Source: Dactylellina haptotyla (lineage: Eukaryota; Ascomycota; Orbiliomycetes; Orbiliales; Orbiliaceae). From it: a stretch of DNA of 64,000 bases. Below, in pieces: positions 1 to 11,444 of this stretch. Where the stretch lies: the NCBI GenBank assembly GCA_031310005.1, contig CM062384.1, positions 2,666,001 to 2,730,000 on the forward strand, in the 5' to 3' direction. Numbering within the stretch: the first letter of the stretch is position 1; the number at the start of each line of letters is the position of its first letter. The position numbers and the translations under genes were made by a program. The notes under the pieces were generated by a model. It was not told the origin of the DNA. It made no database searches and saw only the letters and a program-made list of their open reading frames with translations.

Positions 1-1487
1 GGATGCAACAGTGCGGTGGTATTGGGTACACAGGCCCAACGTCTTGCGCTTCTGGTTCATACTGTAGCGTGTGAGTACCTTTTTTAAATTTTTTTGTTAT
101 ACCAGATTTGAATCGGAACGTTTACTGAGAGTCTTAAACAAGTTTGAACCCCTATTATTCCCAATGCCTTCCTGGTGCAGGGTCCACTACAATGACCACT
201 ACAACAAGGTCTACTACGACATCGAGTAGGACAACGACCACCAGCTCGCGCACCACGACTACTTCTTCTAGGACGACTACCACCTCAAGCAGAACTACGA
301 CTACCGCTACCACCACAACAGCTACTTCGATAAGCTGCTCCTCAAATACACCCGCTTCCGGTGCTGGAAGTGTCAAATATGCTGGTATCAACATCGCAGG
401 TTACGATTTTGGTTGCACCACCGATGTATGTCAAATCATTCAATCAGAATGTTACCAGAATATTAATCAGTTTATCACAGGGTACTTGCAACGGCAAAAT
501 TACCCCACCGCCAAGCTCTCAATTCCAGCACTTTAAGAACGACGGTTTCAATCTTTTCCGCGTCCCAATTGGCTGGCAGAGCTTGACACCATCCCTTGGT
601 GGGTCGCTGAATTCGGGACTCATTGGTCAATATGACTCTACATTGCAGTCTTGCTTGCAAACAGGTGCTTATTGCATTATCGATATTCACAACTAGTAAG
701 TCTTGGTCTGGTGTGAGGACACCTGTTCTTTAGAGTAACTTTTGACTCACAATTCGATTAAGTGCTCGATGGAATGGCGGTATCGTTGGCCAAGGCGGCC
801 CCTCTGATGACCAGCTCGTCTCGCTGTGGACTCAGCTTGCTCAGAAATATGCCAGCCAGTCAAGGGTCTGGTTCGGAATTATGAATGAGCCACATGATGT
901 TAACATCCAGACCTGGGGCCAAACCGTGCAAAAGGTCGTTACAGCGATCCGTAATGCGGGCGCTACCAGCCAGAATATCCTGCTTCCCGGAAACAACTAT
1001 GTAAGCACTGAAACTACTGGCCACCTTGCTCAATACTAATACGCGAAATCTGCTATAGGCTTCGGCTGGTGCGTTTATCTCTTCGGGCTCCGCGGACGCC
1101 TTGATCCAAGTCAAGAATCCCGATGGCTCTACGAATGGCCTTATCTTTGATGTTCACAAATACCTTGACTCTGATAACTCGGGTACCCATGTTGAGTGTG
1201 TGACCGACAATGTTGATTCTGCATTCCGACCTCTCTCGTACTGGCTCCGATGCAAGGGTCGTCAGGCAGTTCTATCTGAGACTGGTGGTGGTAATGTGCA
1301 AAGCTGCGTCACGTATATGAACCAACAGCTGGCATTCTTGAATCAAAATAGTGATGTCTACCTAGGATACGTTGGATGGGGAGCCGGCAGCTTTGGGGCT
1401 TCGTATGAGCTCACAGAGACCCCTAACGCTGATGGAAGCGACACTTTGTTGGTGAAGCAGGCTTTGATTCCCAATTTCCACCCCTAA
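1..1487 (+). CDS. CBM1-GH5 endo-beta-1,4-glucanase, 5' partial
   Basis: Secreted cellulase that cleaves internal beta-1,4-glucan bonds. Five exons can be joined in frame: 3-70, 143-425, 481-695, 763-1000 and 1059-1487. The window opens inside a fungal CBM1 (QQCGGIGYTGPTSC, then YYSQCLPG after the first intron), so the start codon and signal peptide lie upstream. A linker of repeated SSRTTTT units follows. The GH5 barrel begins at VKYAGINIAGYDFG. Visible family residues are the acid/base in IMNEPHD and the nucleophile in LSETGGGN, with [14 protein letters not shown] between them. The stop is at 1485-1487. It is a paralogue of the reverse-strand gene at 19292-20808 but has different intron positions. 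The enzyme class is well supported; the exact substrate (cellulose or mixed-linkage glucan) is not known. Confidence 0.93.
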
Positions 1488-1682
1488 ATAACTGTCACCT
1501 CCTGATGGAGTTGCCACTGTAAATATTACTCATAAATTACTTCGAGTAAATAAATGTACATAAATACAATTTTAGACTTAAAGTTCCGATTTGCTCTGGA
1601 AATTTATCAATACTAATGATTTGATTGATGATTTGCTTAATAAAATAAATTATGAGATCACTCCAAGAAAGACTACCTGAGG

Positions 1683-2547
1683 CTAAACTATTTGATCATG
1701 GCTAATCAAAAGAGGCGTATCTTCATTTGAATCGGCAACACTGCCCCCGACTCGCCCAGTCGCTTCTTGGTCGCCTGTAGGAGGATCATCTTCCCGCTTC
1801 TGTCCAATTTTGAACAGCTTGCATATCTCCTCTCGTCGACACCTGATGAAGTATAGGAATAACCATATTATGGCCCACCTTGGATATATTAAGTCAGCAA
1901 ACCTCTCTTAATAAGCTTGTTTTGATTAACTCACCCTCCGAACACTGTAAACAGTGTGCCTAATAGCACTATGGCAACCCAGAAAGCTATCTCCAGAGCC
2001 CCGAATCTCCCAATTCGCCAGTCCAAGGACAGGTTCCCAATAATACTGATGACGCTTGGAATGTAGCAGATGACAAAGAATATTAAAACAACCAACCATG
2101 GAATCGTTCTTACGAACTCGCAGGTTATAAATGTCTTTGTTCGCGGAATGGTGGCATTATATCGTATGCAAACAAACCAGATCGTGGTGATCCAAAGGAA
2201 CAAAAATGCGTAGAGTAAGACGAGGAAACGGAAGCTATGGATGACACGAGTGGGTATTAGATTTTGCTACTCGATACCTCTCCTTGAAGGTAAAAACTTT
2301 TGGAAGAATTTTCAACTAACATTTCAGTTACTAAACGGAGCCCGTATGGTTCGTACGGCGGATTGAGGACGACAGCGCAGCAAAGGAACATCGCGCACGC
2401 GGTTTGTAGGGCAAGCGCGATTCCCAGAAATATCCTGCGGCGTCTGGAGGGATGGAATATATCGGGCTCATTTTCGTCTGTTATAATCAGCTGCGGTGGT
2501 GGCTCCGGGTTACACGTTGGGCATCGGTGAGGTTGCTGGGAGCTCAT
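1683..2547 (-). CDS. Small four-span membrane protein, unknown function
   Basis: Three exons join in frame (2321-2547, 1935-2234, 1683-1878) to give about 240 residues. The N-terminus is hydrophilic, with Cys and Pro (HRCPTCNPEPPP), followed by four hydrophobic stretches starting at IFLGIALALQTACAMFLCC, FRFLVLLYAFLFLW, IPWLVVLIFFVICYIP and LEIAFWVAIVLLGTLF. The last continues across the second intron into WAIIWLFLYFIRCRRE. The C-terminal tail is acidic and polar. The first donor was chosen as GTTAGT at 2320 because an earlier GTAACT breaks the frame. I recognise no family. Small multi-span proteins of this kind are common and poorly studied in Pezizomycotina. Confidence 0.72.
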
Positions 2548-3659
2548 TTTAAGGTATATCCGATTATTTAATATTTATTCTACTTTATTCAGGGTAGGCT
2601 AGTTTCTTTTCTGCCACTGAATTCTTTCGCAGTCGGAACAGATGTGTTGTAGCAAAAGTAGAAATGCGTGAAGTGCAAGATGACAAGGGATGGCGCGGAC
2701 GACTCCAAGGTTACTAGATCTAGGAAAGTATGAAATATGAGGGGCTACCGCTTGGATTTATAGATAACCTCCGTATCACCGTGTATTTTGAATGGTTCCT
2801 ACGTGCATGCATAGCCCTGCTAGCAGAGATAGTCGAAAGCCCGTTTAAATGCGAATGAGACTAGCCTGATGGCGATGTATGTTGCTGCGGGGTGGGATCC
2901 TTTGAGGCTCGGCGAATCTCAGGGGCGAACCAGCCGGGCCATGTTGACCAGGAGTCATAAATAGTAGGCACTACTTGATCAATCGCGGAATGGCACTGGA
3001 AGGAGAAATACGAAACTAGTATACTGTGGCTTTATTTTGTTAGCGACAGGAATAGTTTCATCAGTGGGCCCGACCGTGAGTCTTCGATTGATAAGATGCC
3101 AACAGTTGGACAACTGCCGAATCAAGCCATTGAGCCCAGTTTTGGCGTGGATCTACCGTCGCCTCTGCAATTCGGGTAGCTTTGACTTTCGTGCTCTCCT
3201 TCAAGTCTTCCATAATTGGTGATTTGGAGATATTGGAAACAATGCCCACAGTTTATTTAAAACTAATGTTAAGCTGGGAATATTTATATGTGCCTCAATT
3301 GTAATTGAGCAAAGCTATAGCTTTTTTGGGTTCGCGTTCGGTTGTGATATTCTGCTTGAAATTAGCGCAGGTGCAGTGCAGGTGATGGTCAACAACACGG
3401 TACCAGTCGAGAAACAGCACTAACTGGTTAGCCAGTTCACGCTCTGCACTTATTTAGCTCTGAAGACCAGTACAAGCACCGAAATCAACCGAACAAGCCG
3501 AGTATATAGCAAAAATAACTATTTATTTATTTATTCCATTTCCAGGTTTTAACAGTTATTTACAAACGGGAAAGAGAAATGCGCTTGCGGGCTATACTCT
3601 TTGGGGAAATTGCAAGGAAGGCTGCCTTGAACAAGTAGTCACTACTTTTGTAAGTGTAT
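2548..3659. other. Intergenic
   Basis: This stretch lies between the 5' end of the membrane-protein gene and the 3' end of the pectin methylesterase gene. It contains a 62-codon open frame on the reverse strand (3061-3249) that has no ATG and no recognisable domain. I see no RNA gene or repeat. Confidence 0.5.
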
Positions 3660-5172
3660 TTATGATGGATAAGTCGAATCGATCCAAGAAACGTCATTCG
3701 CGTACAGTTGCCTATTAACATAGGCATATATTAGTTATCTCTTTCTAACGTTAATCGGAGACTGAGGAAGGAGCTTACGCTTTGGTTAGCGAAACTGATG
3801 TGGATGTAAGATATGAACGCTTGCTGGTATCAGCGCCAGCACCAGTATTTTGGTACTCGTAATATAGAGGGGTTGCATTTGCAGCCATTTCAGTCCAACC
3901 TTAAGAATTAAACCACAAACATTAGTTTTCGCAGATAAAAGATGGTGATAGCTATATTTGGGATAGTCTTACCTTTGGCAGCAATAATGCTTGACAAGCT
4001 GCATCGTTGATACAAAACTCTGGAAAGAACTCTCCATGGGCGACCAAGGTACACAGATCCGGACGAAACTGAAGCGCCAGAAGCCTTGTCCACACTGCAG
4101 CTTTCAAACACATACCACGCAGGATCCGTCGATACCTCACGGCTAGTAGCTGTAATAGCGCCACCTCCATTGCTTCGGATAGTACACTTGTTAAACCAAC
4201 CGGATGCATCACCGAAGATGTAATCGACAGCACCCTCGATGTAACAGTTGGCAAAGTATTGATATCCTTGGGCGGCATACAAGGTATCCTGGTATCCGTA
4301 GAATCCACAGCCATACCAACCACCTTTCACGGACTTTGCGGAAACAGCGACAGCCTGGGTACCTACTCCGCGAGTATTCTTGATGTTGATGTTATAAACT
4401 TTCAGGTTTGGTTGTTTGCCGTCGACACGCATAGTCGCGGAATTGTCGAGACTGCCCGCATTATCTCCGGAGTTATGTTGAATAGTGACAGTGTTTCCGC
4501 TATAAGAGTTTATACTGGAAATTTAATCAAATATTAGCATTCCTATCTAATAAAACGGAACCTAAGGCAGCAATGAATATTCACTTTGTAGTATATCCGA
4601 GGATTGTTAGTGCTCCTTTATAAGTTATCTCAACACGCTCCGTATAAGTACCCTGGTACATAAAGATAGTCTTCGCGGTAGTATCAGTAGTACTAAGGGA
4701 TGCCAATGCTGACCCCAAAGTTGCGAATTCTCCAGTCTTAGTACCAGACTGTCTCACGATAATAGCACCGCTCGGTGGCGAAGTATGCACGGTACCGGTA
4801 GAGCCAGCGGCAGAGGTAGTGGTTGTTGCTTTTGTCGTTGTTTTGGTTGTGGTTGTGGTTGTGGTTGTGGTTCCAGTTGACGGTAAACACTGAGAGTAAT
4901 AATCATTACTATAAACACAAGTCGAACCAGAGACGCAAGTTGTTGGGCCTGTCCATCCAATTCTATATTTAGAGAGAATTTCTGTTAGACTTAGAAGGCA
5001 GGATGATGGGTGATTTTTATTAAACCAAAATCAAGAATGATAGACGTAGATGGTGGTGTATCATTGCATAGAATAGATATCTGTCTTACCCGCCACATTG
5101 TCCCCAAACGGCAGCTTGGCCAGCTACTAGAGGAGCGAGTGCTGCAAAAGCAGCTACGACTTTATAATGCAT
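3660..5172 (-). CDS. CBM1-CE8 pectin methylesterase
   Basis: Removes methyl esters from homogalacturonan outside the cell. This produces acidic pectin, which pectate lyases such as the PL3 at 58549 can cut. Five exons (5090-5172, 4585-4962, 3973-4514, 3779-3899, 3660-3711) give 391 residues. Signal peptide [19 protein letters not shown] is followed by CBM1 (WGQCGG, intron, IGWTGPTTC) and a Thr/Lys linker, then the beta-helix esterase from about residue 85. Active-site residues are visible: Gln in GTQAVAV (about 207), Gln-Asp in YGYQDTLY (229-230), Asp in [10 protein letters not shown] (251) and Arg/Trp in LGRPW (312, 314). The small last exon ends in the family-typical [12 protein letters not shown]. 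An N-terminal CBM1 on a pectinesterase suggests anchoring on cellulose close to pectin. Confidence 0.94.
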
Positions 5173-5343
5173 GTTCAAGTGTAGAATAACCGTCAATTAG
5201 TTGAATGCAATTCTTTTGCAGTTAGATTCTTGGATCATGAAAATTGAGGGATGAAGGCGGCTTGCAGGCCTTTTATACACCTTGGTGGCCCAATATCATA
5301 GATCAAATGTAAAATTATGTGCTACACCAAAATCGTTCCTGCT

Positions 5344-5607
5344 TTAGCGTCCCGGAAGAACTGGTCCTTCGACCTTACATGCGATCGAAAGAATAGCCGG
5401 TGCGAGCTTTTCTGTGTGATCATCGTGGCTATTAATTTTCCGTAAGGTTGACCAAATATCCTTGTAGGCTACGTCGGGACGAACCCCGCCAGTATATTCG
5501 CTTGGCCCGTAGTGGAACAGGTGGATGTTTGGTAACGGGTGCGGTTCCGTTGGATACCATCCCACCACTAGCTCTGCAATAGGCAAGCCAAGGAATTCAT
5601 AATAATA
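5344..5607 (-). pseudogene. Orphan coding exon, gene remnant
   Basis: An 88-codon open stretch follows a good acceptor (TCTACAG, ending at 5608) and runs to a stop at 5344. The peptide looks like real protein: it starts YYYEFLGLPIAELVVGWYPT and includes LFHYGPSEYTGGV and AYKDIWSTLRKI. No initiating exon could be found upstream on this strand, where 5608-6192 is interrupted in the frames I tried. It is therefore most likely the last exon of a decayed or truncated gene. I do not recognise the family. Confidence 0.4.
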
Positions 5608-6650
5608 CTGTAGATTTTAAATATGATTGCGATCTATAGACAAGCTCGCTAGTAGATATTTTTGTCAATACTGATCTCACTGTTAGTTCATTTGAAATAT
5701 ATGTTGATGCGAAAGATTTTAGACCCCTTTACTATTCTGCAGAACAAATAGTCATGGGGAGATATTTTTCGAACGGAATAGTACTCTGTAAAAGCTCTAG
5801 TATCTGTTTTCCAAAATTTAACCATTTAGTATATGAGTTTGAAGATATCTTCTAACCAATAGTGATACCTTCGCGGCGAATCAGAATAGCCTGAATGGAG
5901 AAAATGCGGCTAAACCGCAGTTGACTTTCTACCACGGTAACGCTTCTCCGGTTCCAAGGATCAAATCGCAGAAATTTGAAAAGATCCCGTCGAAAGGGAG
6001 ATCAGCTACGGAGAAATCCGGGGAAACAGCAACATCCCTAGTAATTCTGTGACGAGGAGAACCCAGAATTGAGGTGCGAGCGTTCCTGGATTTATGTGGA
6101 CAGCGCTTAAATATAGCAGAAGACATCTTCTTGGAATATGTTGGGGGATCTCGGCTTTCTGCATCTGGAAAATGCTTTCTATACGCAACCAAGGGTTCGG
6201 GTTTGTCGGTCCTATCTTAGTATTATAAACGTTAATTTAGTATTTGAGCTGCTCTAGGCTATGGAAGCCGTAACTCTAATCCCAAATTGTAGAAATTTGC
6301 ATTCACTTTGCCTACGGCGCGGAAACGTCGAGGGTTGTCACGTTTCGACAGAGTACGTAGACTAGGGTTGGGATTGAGGCGACCCGCGGTTGAAAACTTT
6401 CAAACCGGACCGACTGCATCCGACTTGGATTCAGTATTCATATTTCTACCATAGAAAATATAAGGCGTATACTTCGGATGAAATTAAAGTTGCCGGCTAT
6501 ATGATCTGATTGAAAGAATAAGAAGGGTACAGCAACACATCTCAACTCCTTTGGAGTGACAAAGAGGAATGTATATTAAAATGGAACCCAAGTGCTGGAC
6601 CAAACGAACAAAAGTTTAGCCATATATTCTTGTAGCCAGAATGTTACTGG
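5608..6650. other. Intergenic
   Basis: Open frames here (for example reverse strand 5929-6192) start without ATG and show no family motif. The stretch is the presumed downstream region of the BTB gene plus whatever remains of the gene that owned the orphan exon at 5344-5607. Confidence 0.4.
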
Positions 6651-8732
6651 TTAAACAAGCCCAATAACAACTGCGAATTTCAGATTTGACCAAACAGTCT
6701 CTCTCTCCTTCAAAGCGCATGCAACTGTTCTATCAGCCAATTGCTTATGATCTGTCATATAGTTCCCGACTTCTCCGGTCCTCAAATACATGTTGTACAG
6801 GCCTACTCCAGCTTTTTTTGGTAATTCCAACTCACCCCCTTTCATGATTCTCTCCACTTCTGCCCCCAAATAAGCCGAGTCGATGGTAAAGTCCTTGAGT
6901 TCTTCCGCCTCCTCAATTGCGCTTAAAAGTAAACGTCCAGGAACCATGATGTCTGTTTCCAGTGGGAAGTCGGTAGGCGCACTTTCGTAGATGGTTGTAC
7001 GGGTTATCCCTGGGGCTCTCATTTTAGGGAATTCTTTACCAGAGATGTATATGAACTTCTCTGGATCGTAACCACCAATTACAGAGGGAGCAAAGATACG
7101 AAAGTACGCTTTAACGATAGGGCGGTTATCGCTGTAAAACTCTGGCTGAGATGTACCTTCTTGCAAGAGCTGGTCGAGGAATTGCGGGTTAAAGCGATTG
7201 CGTAACGCTTCGCGAGTGAGCTCTCCGTAGTTAATTTCCGAGAATGTCGTCCAGGAATCTTCTGATACCTCTGAGATTGGGGACCCGGGACGTTCGCATC
7301 TACTGGGTTTCTTCCCAAGACGGCGGAGATACATATTGATACGATCGGCAGGCTCGTCAGATTCGCGAGTTCGTTGGATCCAAAACAACCACCAACTACC
7401 TCCGTAAAATACTGATTCGGCGTAAATCGGTGTATCGAGGGGAACTGCGCCGATACCGCGAGAGAATTGGAACTCAACCGAGAACCGGAGGGGAGGACAT
7501 GTTGTGAGATCTTCCGCGGGGCCCTCATTAAATGGTCTTTCAATATCTTCTGGTAGGGGGTCTTTGCGTAGTTCGATACGGCGGGGTCTATACAAGAAGC
7601 GGTCAACACGAGGGATTTCCCAGACGGCGACGCCTTCAGGGACCTCAGTTGATTCTGGGAAACATATCCCAAGCCTCTTTCCGGCCGGATTTGCTTTTTC
7701 AACCACATGGCGGAGTCGAACACTCTCGAAGATGCCATCCGCGAGAACGTCTGGGCGAATGAGCAACGAAACACCTAGAAGGTTTTCATTTCGGACATCC
7801 TTCCATTGAAATGGATCCATATTGCCATATGAGAATTGCTGACTGTTCAGAGCCTCGAATAGTTCGTTCTGCTGCGTTATGGATTCTGGGGTGATATGTG
7901 CGGGAAGTTCCCCTTTCATTTGTAGCTTGTAAAAGCACTCAGGTGTAATCCCGAGGCGGTCGTAGTAGATATCTCTTGCAAATAGCCATCTTTCATATTC
8001 CATACCCATAACGACTTTGCAATAACCCAATTCTTTTGCTTTATCGTTTCCCCTCGCAGTGTAAATAAACCCGTCGTATGTCAGAATTTGAACGAGCCAC
8101 TCAACGGGAAGAGAACGCCAATATTGCAATGCAAGATGGGTGCCATATCGGGACATGTAGTGTTTGATGACGGGGAGAATCTGGGGCTCAACCCATTGCC
8201 CGTATAGATTCGCAACGGAGAACCTAAGCAGTGGGAAGAATGTATCCATGCATAGGCGTGTCAAATAGCGATCGAGGTAGTGATGAAACCATTCTATGAG
8301 CTCAAATTGGACGCAGACACCCATAATTGGGATCAAATTCTTTGCTTCGTAGTAGTCGCATCCGATGTTGCCATAGAGTCGGTTGATAATATGTTCGACG
8401 GCTTCAATGTTAACAAATTCGTCGACGCCACTCCAGTCAATGGATTCATCCGGGTTGTAGGAATTTTGCTCTTGGAAGTATTTGCGGAATAGTCCAGCTT
8501 GACAGAGGATTAACCGGTGAAGATTGTACTTCTTATCTTTTGCTTTCCCGATAACTAAGGTGATGTCGGAGTTCATCCCGAGAACTAATCCTTGGTAGAG
8601 GAGATAATCTTTGAGCTCTTGACCCCATGGTTGGTTACTCTCAGATAACACTGTGGATGCAAAGGATGAGTCAGTAGTAAAATCAGATGTGTAATCGGAG
8701 TCGTGCTCGGAGAGGACGTTCAATTCAGACAT
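6651..8732 (-). CDS. BTB/POZ-domain protein
   Basis: Single-exon gene of 693 residues. After a Ser/Thr/Asp-rich N-terminus, residues from about 55 form a BTB-like domain: SDITLVIGKAKDKKYNLHRL is the usual start (D-x-x-L-x-V, then H+L), followed by FRKYFQEQ. A helical segment with GVCVQFELIEWFHHYLDRYL follows and resembles the BACK-like part of fungal germ-cell-less-type BTB proteins. That subfamily assignment is tentative. The C-terminal 400 residues are not recognised. BTB proteins usually dimerise and often act as Cullin-3 adaptors; no partner can be read here. The ATG at 8732 is the first in the frame. A short ORF upstream (8780-8950) may be a uORF or an alternative first exon. Confidence 0.75.
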   Translation of the reverse strand: MSELNVLSEHDSDYTSDFTTDSSFASTVLSESNQPWGQELKDYLLYQGLVLGMNSDITLVIGKAKDKKYNLHRLILCQAGLFRKYFQEQNSYNPDESIDWSGVDEFVNIEAVEHIINRLYGNIGCDYYEAKNLIPIMGVCVQFELIEWFHHYLDRYLTRLCMDTFFPLLRFSVANLYGQWVEPQILPVIKHYMSRYGTHLALQYWRSLPVEWLVQILTYDGFIYTARGNDKAKELGYCKVVMGMEYERWLFARDIYYDRLGITPECFYKLQMKGELPAHITPESITQQNELFEALNSQQFSYGNMDPFQWKDVRNENLLGVSLLIRPDVLADGIFESVRLRHVVEKANPAGKRLGICFPESTEVPEGVAVWEIPRVDRFLYRPRRIELRKDPLPEDIERPFNEGPAEDLTTCPPLRFSVEFQFSRGIGAVPLDTPIYAESVFYGGSWWLFWIQRTRESDEPADRINMYLRRLGKKPSRCERPGSPISEVSEDSWTTFSEINYGELTREALRNRFNPQFLDQLLQEGTSQPEFYSDNRPIVKAYFRIFAPSVIGGYDPEKFIYISGKEFPKMRAPGITRTTIYESAPTDFPLETDIMVPGRLLLSAIEEAEELKDFTIDSAYLGAEVERIMKGGELELPKKAGVGLYNMYLRTGEVGNYMTDHKQLADRTVACALKERETVWSNLKFAVVIGLV

Positions 8733-8779
8733 GATGTTGGTCGATAGTGGTGGTTAGTTAGATGTCTCGGTAAAGGAGT

Positions 8780-8950
8780 TTACTTACACCTGTCCGGCCA
8801 TTCACCCAATTTGTAGACCTGCTCAGATGTTTTTTGTTCCCTATTTTCAACATCATATTTTCGTCTAAATCGGTCCTTGTCGTATCGCAAAGGGTTTCTG
8901 ATGAAATAATTTCTCGTTGAGAGACCATTTTTGCTGTTGCCTGTTTCCAT
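8780..8950 (-). other. Upstream short ORF (56 codons) before the BTB gene
   Basis: An ATG-initiated frame beginning METGNSKNGLSTRNYFIRNP and ending EQVYKLGEWPDRCK lies 48 bases before the BTB start. A donor-like GTGTAAGT sits at its end. No acceptor lies between it and the BTB ATG, so in-frame splicing into the long ORF could not be shown. It could be a translated uORF that limits BTB translation, a separate micropeptide, or an exon of a splice form I cannot resolve. Confidence 0.35.
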
Positions 8951-9497
8951 GATGCCTGCTGGAATTATCGATGTGCGAACCCCGTGGAAACTTACAGAAT
9001 AAGCCCTTGTGAGAAGTTGAAAGATATTACGATGCCCTGCATGGAAGACCCATGAGATATTTTGCCTTAGACATATATGTCTACGGCTGAAGCGTTGGAT
9101 GTCATTTTTGTATGTTAGGATAGATAGTCGTATGAAGTCATTTGGAGGTTGGGGGGAATGGTCTAGCCTTCTGCAACAGCTAGCTCTGGTAACATCTAGA
9201 ACATTCTCCTAAGCATAGCTGTTAATAGTGTTGTACCAACACTGGATGTGAATTTAACATGTCCGTGCTGATATCTCAATAGAAGATGACTCTTTGAATT
9301 TTCGTCTAAGGTGTCACAGTTGCCATTGTCATATACCCTGTTCCTTCTCTAAAGCACCCCTAAGACGTCTATATCTGGCATTCAGTTGCAACATAACAAT
9401 TATATCTTACAACGACATAAAGAAAATAGCATTCTAGGGTAATATTTCCGAAACCTAAGACTACGCAAACCTAGAAACGGTATATTGCAAGTTCAAT
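8951..9497. other. Intergenic, divergent promoter region
   Basis: This stretch separates the divergently transcribed BTB gene and zinc-knuckle gene. It presumably carries both promoters. I see no coding sequence or clear motif in it. Confidence 0.4.
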
Positions 9498-10851
9498 ATG
9501 TCTTCTGAATATTTATATTGCGGAGTTTGCAAGACATCTAGACATGATATAACTACTTGCCACTACATCACTACGGATTCATGCACGATCTGTCATAGGA
9601 ATAACCACACCACTGAATCATGCTACTACAAGGATGAGACGGACCCTACCAGGACCAAGAAGCTATCGAGCTGCTCACGCTGCCACAGAGTTGGCCATTC
9701 ATCTCGCAGTTGTTGGGAACTAGAGGCGAATTATGACAAGAGACCTGGTGGTTATCCACGAGGCGGTAATTCTAGGAAGATTAATAAGCTGGTTGAGCGA
9801 AGCGGGAGAATTATTATGCCACCGAGACCGGGAGGTGAAAAATATATCAGGACAGCCGAGTCGGGGAGAGACAAAAATACTGAGGTACTGGGAGAAGCTG
9901 TACCAGAGGGCGCTGAAGTCAAAACGCGATTGCAACCGGTGCAGGGTAAGGACTTGCTTTCGCTTGCTCTCACTTAGGTTGTCCCGGATATTTTGCTAGC
10001 AAACATTGCTTCTGCTAACTTCTGAGTAAATAGTCTTGCATCCACACGCAATTTCACTGCTCGATATTGATAATGAGGATATACTGATTGCGGCTGCAGT
10101 CTCTGACGAGCTATCTGCCTCACTAGTGATGAAAAACGCCACTGTCAGACCCCGCATACCTCCTATTGACGCGAAAGCCCTAGGAGGTCTGAATGGAGAC
10201 TCCTCTGCCGGAAGAGCACCTCTTTTCGAAAAGCTGGTAGCTGAGTCACCGTCATCGGCCGAGCAAGTCAGACCTAGTACAGATCGGAAGGGTTTAGGTA
10301 GAAACTTTGACGACGCCATGGCCGAACATCGTTGGGAAATCCATGGGATGTGGACTGCTTCTATCGATTACGCCTACCATATTTCGCCTGACTGGAGCGA
10401 TTTTGACCAGCTAGAGGAGCTGGAGACCCCTATTGGAGTGAAAATGAGGAACGGGAAATGTCTGGTTGCGACTAAATACGGCATCTCCCGGCCACGCATT
10501 CGTGTCGGCGAGAAGAGAAGAAAGTTGAAGTTAGTAGATACTCTGTACCTGCCAGAATTTGATAGGAAGGTGATGAGTGTTGGGAAGATGGTAGACGGGG
10601 GTTTCAAGGTAGAGATGACTGGGCATATGATCAATTTCCTCGGCGATGGGTTGCTCAAAGCACAGGCGCTGAGGTGCGGGGATAGATATATCTTCACATC
10701 AGAGGAGGAGCTAGAAGAGAAAGATATGAGAGCCCAAGCAGATTCTCAAGGCGAAGAGATTGAGATGAAGAAAAGTGAAAAGAGAAGAAATATTAATGCG
10801 AAAGAAGATGATGACTATGTTGTGGTTAGCACCCCGAGCTTCATTAGCTAA
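9498..10851 (+). CDS. Copia-derived zinc-knuckle protein (element fossil, possibly retained by the host)
   Basis: Two exons (9498-9945, 10034-10851) give about 421 residues in one open frame. Three CCHC zinc knuckles of C-x2-C-x4-H-x4-C form stand at the N-terminus (CGVCKTSRHDITTC, CTICHRNNHTTESC, CSRCHRVGHSSRSC), as in the gag part of Ty1/copia elements. Residues about 230-350 resemble the copia protease to GAG-pre-integrase stretch (VDTLYLPEFDRKVMSVGKMV, then a region ending GDRYIF). No integrase, reverse transcriptase or RNase H follows, and I see no flanking long terminal repeats. The ORF itself looks whole; as an element it is only a fragment. The C-terminus is an acidic/lysine-rich tail. 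It may be a domesticated gag-like gene; its age cannot be set from this window. Confidence 0.65.
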
Positions 10852-11444
10852 TGTGAGTGGATATGCTTCGCTTTTAAGTATGGAAGGCTAAGAGTAGGAG
10901 AAACGGTTATTATTTACTTACGCAAAGAAAATAAAACCTTGAATATTAATTGGATATGCGGATAAACGTTGTATTTTGTGTGTTGTCGGTGAGAACTGGT
11001 TGTTGTAACCCCAGATCGGTGCCATGCTGCTGTGTAACATTCGGAATATCGATCGGTCGGTCGCGAGCATGTGGGCCAGCATACAAATTATAGGTTCTTT
11101 GCGCATATCAGTACACGGAAGAGCGGATTCGCGCAAGTCTCTTACCCTTCATAGCACCGTGTCAAGCAACAGTATCAATACTCATGCTCAAGCTGGTCGC
11201 TAGTGATTCGCCTATATAATCGGGGATTGGCGAGAAGCAGTTCGGCGAGTCGGCCGTCGGCATATCGGCGAACTCACTAACATTCCACTAGATGCAAGGG
11301 GACATCAGTATTTCTTTCCTATAGAAAGATACCAAATCTTTAGTATTCCCTCCCTCACCGCGCGTAGACTTTCAGTTTTCAAAACTAACAACCTTCCCAG
11401 CCGGAATCGAGCGAAACTTAGAATTACCCCGGATATTCGACGAA
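10852..11444. other. Intergenic
   Basis: Contains the 3' flank of the zinc-knuckle gene and the promoter of the cupin gene. A 72-codon reverse-strand frame (10918-11136) shows no family signature. Nothing else seen. Confidence 0.4.

Noticed and set aside
7079-7774. 231-codon reverse-strand frame inside the BTB gene
   Set aside because: Shadow of the 693-residue BTB reading frame in another phase; no family motif.
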